This document shows, piece after piece, positions 58,781 through 64,000 of a DNA stretch of 64,000 bases (position 1 is its first letter; each line of letters opens with the position of its first letter). The DNA is from Cephalopachus bancanus (taxonomy: Eukaryota > Chordata > Mammalia > Primates > Tarsiidae). Below the pieces are notes generated by a model. That model was not told the origin of the DNA. It searched no databases and saw only the letters and a list, made by a program, of their open reading frames with translations. The stretch is taken from NCBI GenBank assembly GCA_027257055.1, contig JAPVLO010000182.1:1116001-1180000 (forward strand), in the 5' to 3' direction. The position numbers and the translations under genes are program-made.

Positions 58781-58912
58781 TAGCTGAGTGCAGTGGCAGG
58801 CACCTGTAGTTGTCCCAGCTACTTGAGAGGCTGAGACCAGAGGCTCACTTGAGCCCAGAAGTTCGCATTTAGCTTGGGCAAGGTAGCTGAAGAGACCTCA
58901 TCTCTGAAAAGA
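58781..58912 (+). mobile_element. Alu/7SL-type monomer (FAM/FLAM-like)
   Basis: TAGCTGAGTGCAGTGGCAGG, CCAGCTACTTGAGAGGCTGA, GAGCCCAGAAGTTCGCATTT and GACCTCATCTCTG. One 7SL-derived unit. Confidence 0.72.
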
Positions 58913-59942
58913 ACCAAAGACTGAGACTTTTCACAACCAGAAAAGAAAGACACACATTTTCTTTAACAGTTCAAGAGCTGTAATGGGAGAGTCCTCTGAG
59001 CTCAGAGTTGCAAAAAGGATAAATTTTAGCAAGAATGAATGCCCTTCTTATGATACCATGGAGCACAGAGTGGAAAGGAGTGTTAAAGAGTCTCTTCTTT
59101 CATTCTCTTGCTTTTAAGTGTAGCCCAGAAAGATTAAGCACTTGTCCAAAGTTGTGTAGCCAGTCAGTGGACAGTGGAAAATCAGGGCATGATTATGGGT
59201 CTACAGCACTTTTTCTGCTGATGTACATTTTTTCATCTGTCTTGCTATGTTTCCTCTCAAGTGCAGAAATTCATAATTGTTTGATAATAAGTAGCAGAGG
59301 CAAGACTCAAACCCATGTCTGATTGAGTACAACAATGTAGCCTATACCACTGTTTTCTCTATAACAGAGATCAAATACTGAGAGTATTTGTAATTTTTGT
59401 TTTGTTTTGTTTGTTTCACATATTTCTGGATTTTGAAAAAAGGTCATAGCCAGAATGCCGATGAAGATTTGAATTTTAAAGATAGATAGGCAGGAGGATA
59501 GACTGAAGGATGGATAAAACATTTGTGTGTGGCCACTTCATAAAATGATGATGTAAGTCCGATACACATTTAGTGTTTGCTATTGTCAAAATCATTATTA
59601 GCATGAGTGGCATGCTGGGCCAGAGAACAATCACAGGGAAAGAAATGGAAAAGGAGCCTTCCAAGTAAATTTATAAAAGATTTATGTAGCTGTTTTGGCA
59701 GAACTTGTATAAGAAACCCAGGAATCAAGAACTGAGACCATCTTTAGCTGGAGAGTATGATTAGCAGATATTTGAAGAAAGAAAAAATAATACTCAAAAG
59801 TAGCAGGTGTTTACAGCTTTTATTGTGTATCTATATTATTTTTCTGAATGCCTAATTTCAGATAGCTGACTATACATTAAGTAAATATTTCTCCTTTCTC
59901 TTTCTGTGTCTATGTATATATGTGTGTGTGCATACATGTGTT

Positions 59943-59980
59943 TTTGTATATATTTCTTTATACACACAAATATATACAAA
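59943..59980. repeat. Perfect 13-bp inverted repeat in a TG/CA-rich tract
   Basis: TTTGTATATATTT (59943-59955) and its reverse complement (59968-59980) enclose a 12-base loop. GT-rich and CA-rich text flanks both sides. Confidence 0.9.
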
Positions 59981-60119
59981 GGCACACACATACATCTATA
60001 ATTTGTATTAACATGCAACAACTGTTTGTCAAATACCTGCAGTGCCACTGACTCAGAAAAAGGCACCACGCATGGCCTTGAGGGGAAGGCAAGGACAGTC
60101 TTGAGATGTTGAGCATCGT

Positions 60120-60300
60120 CTGCCAGGCCTCATCCTAGCTGCTACACACGCATTATCCGTTCACGCCTCACAAGAGCTTTGTAAAACAGGGTATGGGTGT
60201 TGTCCTCATCTCACAAATAAAGAAATGAAGTTTCAGAGAGGTGCCCCTAATTCTGCTCAAAGAGACATGAGAGTGAGCACCTGAGCTAATCAGGTTCTTT
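60120..60300 (-). repeat. MIR SINE, antisense, degraded
   Basis: GTTGTCCTCATCTCACAAAT, AAGAAATGAAGTTTCAGAGA and an AGGTGCCCCTAATTCTGCTC stretch keep MIR order. Confidence 0.65.
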
Positions 60301-61167
60301 TCTCAAGGGTTTGAGAAACATGAGAAGAGGATAAGAAGACCGTGACAACAAAAGCTAAAATGACAGAAAAATAAGGCAGCAAAAGCCTCAAGAAGCCGAG
60401 TAAGCAGAAACCAAACCAAACCAAAAACAAAAAGCATAGAGAGTAAACTCATTGGTCAGAAACTTCAGGCTGGTGGAATCAGTGAAGAGGTATTAGACTA
60501 CTGCCAGTAAGGACTATTGAAAATAAGCCTTTTGAGAGCTTTTTCTAAAAATTTTAGTGTTCTTAAAGCTGCTTTGGAGACTTCTAGTCTTTGAACTCCA
60601 TTCATTCTTCATGAGGCCAGTCTAGTCTGGATTTGTCTGAGACCCTAGAAGCTGTAAAGTTCTGCAATCTGCTCATATCCACATATTCACCCACCTTACC
60701 TAAGCAATAATTTATTCTCTCTCTCTTTCCATTTTTCCTCTACTGGGCAAGTGCATACACTAAACCAGAACCCTACTGAAAGGCAGTCTGAGAAATGTAG
60801 TTTCCAGGCTGCTAGCCCTGAAAATCAGTAGATAAGTGGAAGGAAGACAATAGTACTGAGATGTCAACAGACAATCCAGTACAGTCTTCAAAAAGTAATG
60901 AGAACCTGCTTGTATATTTAAGGACACAGTGAACTTTACATGACTTACTCTTTTGAAAAAGAATTGATTAAAATATAGAGAATGAATTTTAGGAGAACAA
61001 GAATATCTGGGGCAATCTGTTCAGAGGCTATTTCACTAGTCGAATTTGGACCATGATAGTGACAATGAAGACAAAGAGAAGTAGACAAATGTAAGACATT
61101 TTTCGACAAAACTGACAGGACTTGGATGTTTATGGGAGGAAGATGTCAGGGATGACCCCACATTTCT

Positions 61168-61450
61168 TGTTGTTTTGGGTTTGGTTTTTTTTTTTCCCTG
61201 AGTCAGGGTCTCACTCTGTTGCCCAGACTGGAGTGCAGTAGCTTGATCATGGTTCATTGCAGTATCAAACTCCCACCTCAGCCCCTGAGAAGCTGGAGCT
61301 ACAGGTGCATGCTGACACGCCTGGCTAATTCTTTGTAGAGACCAGGTCTCGCTGTGTTGCCTAGGCTGGTCTCCAGCTCCAGCAATCTTCTTTACTTGGC
61401 CTTTCAAAGTGCTGGGATTACAGACAGGCGTGATCCACCGTGCCTGGCTC
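61168..61450 (-). mobile_element. Full-length AluJ-like element, antisense
   Basis: A perfect 16-bp duplication ATGACCCCACATTTCT flanks it (61152-61167 and 61451-61466). The arms read AGGGTCTCACTCTGTTGCCC and ACCAGGTCTCGCTGTGTTGC. Confidence 0.95.
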
Positions 61451-62214
61451 ATGACCCCACATTTCTGGCTTTTGCAACAGGTTTGATAATGTTGCCGTGC
61501 ACTGAGACCGGGGATAACAAAAGAGCATCCGCCAGAAGAATTTATAGCTTCATTTGCTGTTACCTTTCCTTCTGCAGGCCTTAAATCTCTAGAACTTAGC
61601 ACCCATCGCTGTCTCTCTCACAGTATAGCACCAGGCCTTTCACATCGCGGGTCTTCAATAAGTAACCGCTGAATGAAAAAGTCATTATAGCAGATCAAAG
61701 AAGCCACCAGTGATGAGGAATCCGTCCTTTACAACAGGAAAACAGCACCACACTCCTGCCCCAGCCAGGCCGGTAAAAGGCAGCAGCACTGAAATCTTAC
61801 AAACATGGCCAACAAAGAAGAGGAAAAAGTAGTACTAATAAGAGAGCAAATCTCTGCGAACAGATATATGTAAGTGATGATTATTCATCTGGACACTAAT
61901 TCTGCCAGAGGGGTGGGGTGGATCTCAAGCAAATGTAGATGCAGAGAGGAACTAAGCGAAAGAAAAATGGTTTAGTCACCAGAGAAGAAGATCAGAGGCA
62001 TTATTATGTGACAGAAGTTATAACAATCAAAATTATGGAAGGCTTTTGTTTTATGTTGTGTCTAAGAAAGCACAGTCAGGGTGAGTGGAAAAAAAAGAAA
62101 GAAGATAGAAGGCATTAATGTGGATGTCATTATGTAGGGCATACATTTTAAAAGCGCAGCACTGCGTTATTTGAAGTGAGGGGAAGGCTGAAGAGAGAGG
62201 GGGGACATGTGACG

Positions 62215-62500
62215 AGCATAAGCGCCGCAAGTGAGGAGACGCCAAGCCAGGCCGAATTCACGCGCAGTGTGAACTCAGTGGATGAGCGGGAACGGCCGAG
62301 ATAAGTGACAGGAGGTAAAAGGAGCAGCGGGAGCAGGGGCAGAGGCGAGAAGCCGACACACCGAAATCAGATGAGAACCCAAGCGGAGCAAGAGGCCAGG
62401 TGAAAAAAATTAAAATTGCTCAACTCCTTTGTGAAAAAGCGAAGCCCCACCGAATTGTTGGAAAAGAGGCAAGGGCCCGACATCAGGGCAAGATGCGTGC
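62215..62500. other. CpG-dense patch of unknown function
   Basis: About 19 CpGs in 286 bases, against a near-absence in surrounding intron. No Alu or LTR text is recognisable. It could be a small regulatory element or a decayed CpG-rich repeat. Confidence 0.5.
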
Positions 62501-63339
62501 GGAGTCATTATGAAAACTAAATGTGTTTTCTGTTTAGTTTGGTTGCTTTGTGAATCTGGAACCATTCTGACATGTGGAAATACTCATTTTGATGTGCTTA
62601 AAGTGTATTGATTATGGTAATTGTTTTTTCTGTGTTAGTTGCAGTCCATTGTGATTTCCTGTGGGCTACTGTAACTGCTTTTTAACCTGCTCTGTGGGCT
62701 CATTTGGTCTGGGGCGTCAAGGTGACCCCTGCACGTCAGCCTCACTATACTTACAAGACAGAAGCAGCACAGTCCACTCAAGGGAGAGAAATTTACAAAG
62801 GTGGGGCAGGTGTTTGTGCATCTCAGCGAGGAACACCATGCAGGGCTGTGGGTGCTGAGGAGAGCATGAGAAGGAGGTTTTTGTTTTGACCACTCCCCGA
62901 GCCAGTGGCTTTCTGTTCCGGGCCGTGAGGAAGACAGCAATGGAGGTGACCCTCACAGTCATCTTGCGGAGTTTCCCACATTCGTTACCAACCTTAGGAG
63001 AGAACCCATCTCTGGATCCACTGCCATGGTCCTGGCATTTTGCCTTTCCATTCATTGTTCTGTCCTGTTTTCCTTACATGAAAAGAGCCCCCAGCATTCC
63101 TGTAGCATACCATCTGTATTTGTGGATTACTCGCCAGATATGTGAATTGTCAGTTTCAAGTACGTCTTCTGCCCATGTCAGGATTGCTGCCCAGGCCTGT
63201 GCCTGTCTGGGATTATGCATTGATATCTGTGTGTGTGGTGTGTCAGCTATGAAAAAGGCAAATGATCCTTTTTGAAATAAGTTGCAGTATATACCTCATC
63301 CAGGTTCCTCATTTGTCCTTCATCATGGCAGATATTAAA

Positions 63340-63490
63340 TATGTACCATTAGCCAGCATTTATTGAGCTCTCACTGCCAAGCCCTATGCTTGGTAATCCT
63401 TGAACAGCTGTATGAGGTAAACACCATTATGGACCCACTTTACAGAGGAAATGAAGGCTTAGAAACTTCCTAAGGAAACCTGCTTATAAC
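63340..63490 (-). repeat. MIR SINE, antisense
   Basis: AGCATTTATTGAGCTCTCAC, AAGCCCTATGCTTGG and CCCACTTTACAGAGGAAATG. Confidence 0.72.
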
Positions 63491-63779
63491 TCACCCCTTC
63501 TTTCACAGAAGCAGCATTAAACATCCTTGATCAAGAAATGTCAGTACTTTATTACTTGTGTTATCAAATACAAGTTAGCCAGCCAAGCCTTAAATATTTA
63601 AAAGTGCCTGTTTTACCCCACAATATACTTTATACTTCAGTATAAAGTTTTCCTCATCACGACTTCTCTATAATGCTTAATTCTTCCCTTTTGGTGTACC
63701 ACACCGTGATCTGACACTGCAAACTTTGTACGTGGGATTAAAACCATTATAAGTAGTTCCCGGTATGTACTCTGATTTT

Positions 63780-64000
63780 TTTGTTTTGCATCTTCATTTT
63801 TTAATCAGATAAAATATTACAGATAAAATTCGGATCTCTTCTGTTCCTTTCCTCAGACCCATTTCCCTTCCGCTTTCTCTAGAAGCAGCTTTGATTATGA
63901 ATTTTGGGAGGAACTTTCAGTATGTTTTTATACTTATTATTACAGACATATGCATCTATAAACAATATGTAGCATTTTCAAATGTACTTTTAATATTGAC
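63780..64000 (-). mobile_element. Old L1 (L1M4-like) 3' UTR, antisense, cut by window end
   Basis: Text such as CCTCAGACCCATTTCCCTTC and CATATGCATCTATAAACAAT parallels the L1 tail at 39340-39520. Confidence 0.55.

Larger units (their letters stand above)
56823..64000 (+). other. WARS2: WARS2 intron 4 (5' part)
   Basis: The intron starts with GTAAGA and is still open at the window end. It holds MIRs, a MITE, a strepsirrhine-type Alu, an Alu monomer, an AluJ-like copy and an L1 tail. Stretches without recognised elements are about 57900-58780, 58915-60120, 60300-61150 and 61470-63340. No further WARS2 exon was found. Confidence 0.85.

Noticed and set aside
61036..61602. 188-codon minus-strand frame, the longest in the window
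   Set aside because: Most of it is translated antisense Alu with flanks; there is no homology beyond Alu-derived residues.

Overview
This window is nuclear DNA of a primate. It carries an internal part of the WARS2 gene, which encodes mitochondrial tryptophanyl-tRNA synthetase, on the + strand. Three coding exons (30327-30584, 53615-53695, 56737-56822) have clean AG/GT splice borders and join in one open frame. The rest is intron. Exon 1, with the start codon and targeting peptide, and the exons with the KMSKS loop and C-terminus lie outside. No other protein gene, rRNA, CRISPR array or bacterial feature is present.

The Alu elements show it is a primate. Several form an unusual subfamily: they share a 3' end reading GACTCCAACTC and a left arm whose B box forms a perfect tRNA-like T arm. 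Together with three copies of an L1 3' end unlike the human L1PA tail, this suggests a strepsirrhine (lemur, loris or galago) rather than an ape or monkey. That is inference from memory of repeat families, not a database result.

Layout. Positions 1-30326 are intron 1. They hold a CA microsatellite, an Alu, an old sense L1 split by a 4.2 kb antisense endogenous retrovirus (4181-8351), a sense L2, a young antisense L1 tail, an older Alu, an L1 with an Alu inside it, a long antisense L2 broken by later insertions, MIRs, hAT-type MITEs and a GA/GT simple-repeat block. Intron 2 (30585-53614) is dense in antisense L1 fragments. It also has two pairs of local duplications, a twin-primed L1, MaLR LTRs, a 1.4 kb L2 relic and a young Alu 0.3 kb before exon 3. 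Intron 3 (53696-56736) has a MaLR LTR and an L2 piece. Intron 4 begins at 56823 and runs past the end, with MIRs, a MITE, three Alu-type elements and a CpG-dense patch.

The most notable items are the retrovirus, whose fragments lie in a non-canonical order (matrix, RT, capsid, integrase), the T-arm palindrome in the lineage-specific Alus, two local duplications, a 22-bp tandem repeat carrying two octamer motifs, and unique stretches that look like candidate conserved elements. I found no clearly undescribed molecular system. Repeat family names and boundaries come from reading the sequence and are approximate, usually to 10-50 bases, unless target-site duplications are given.
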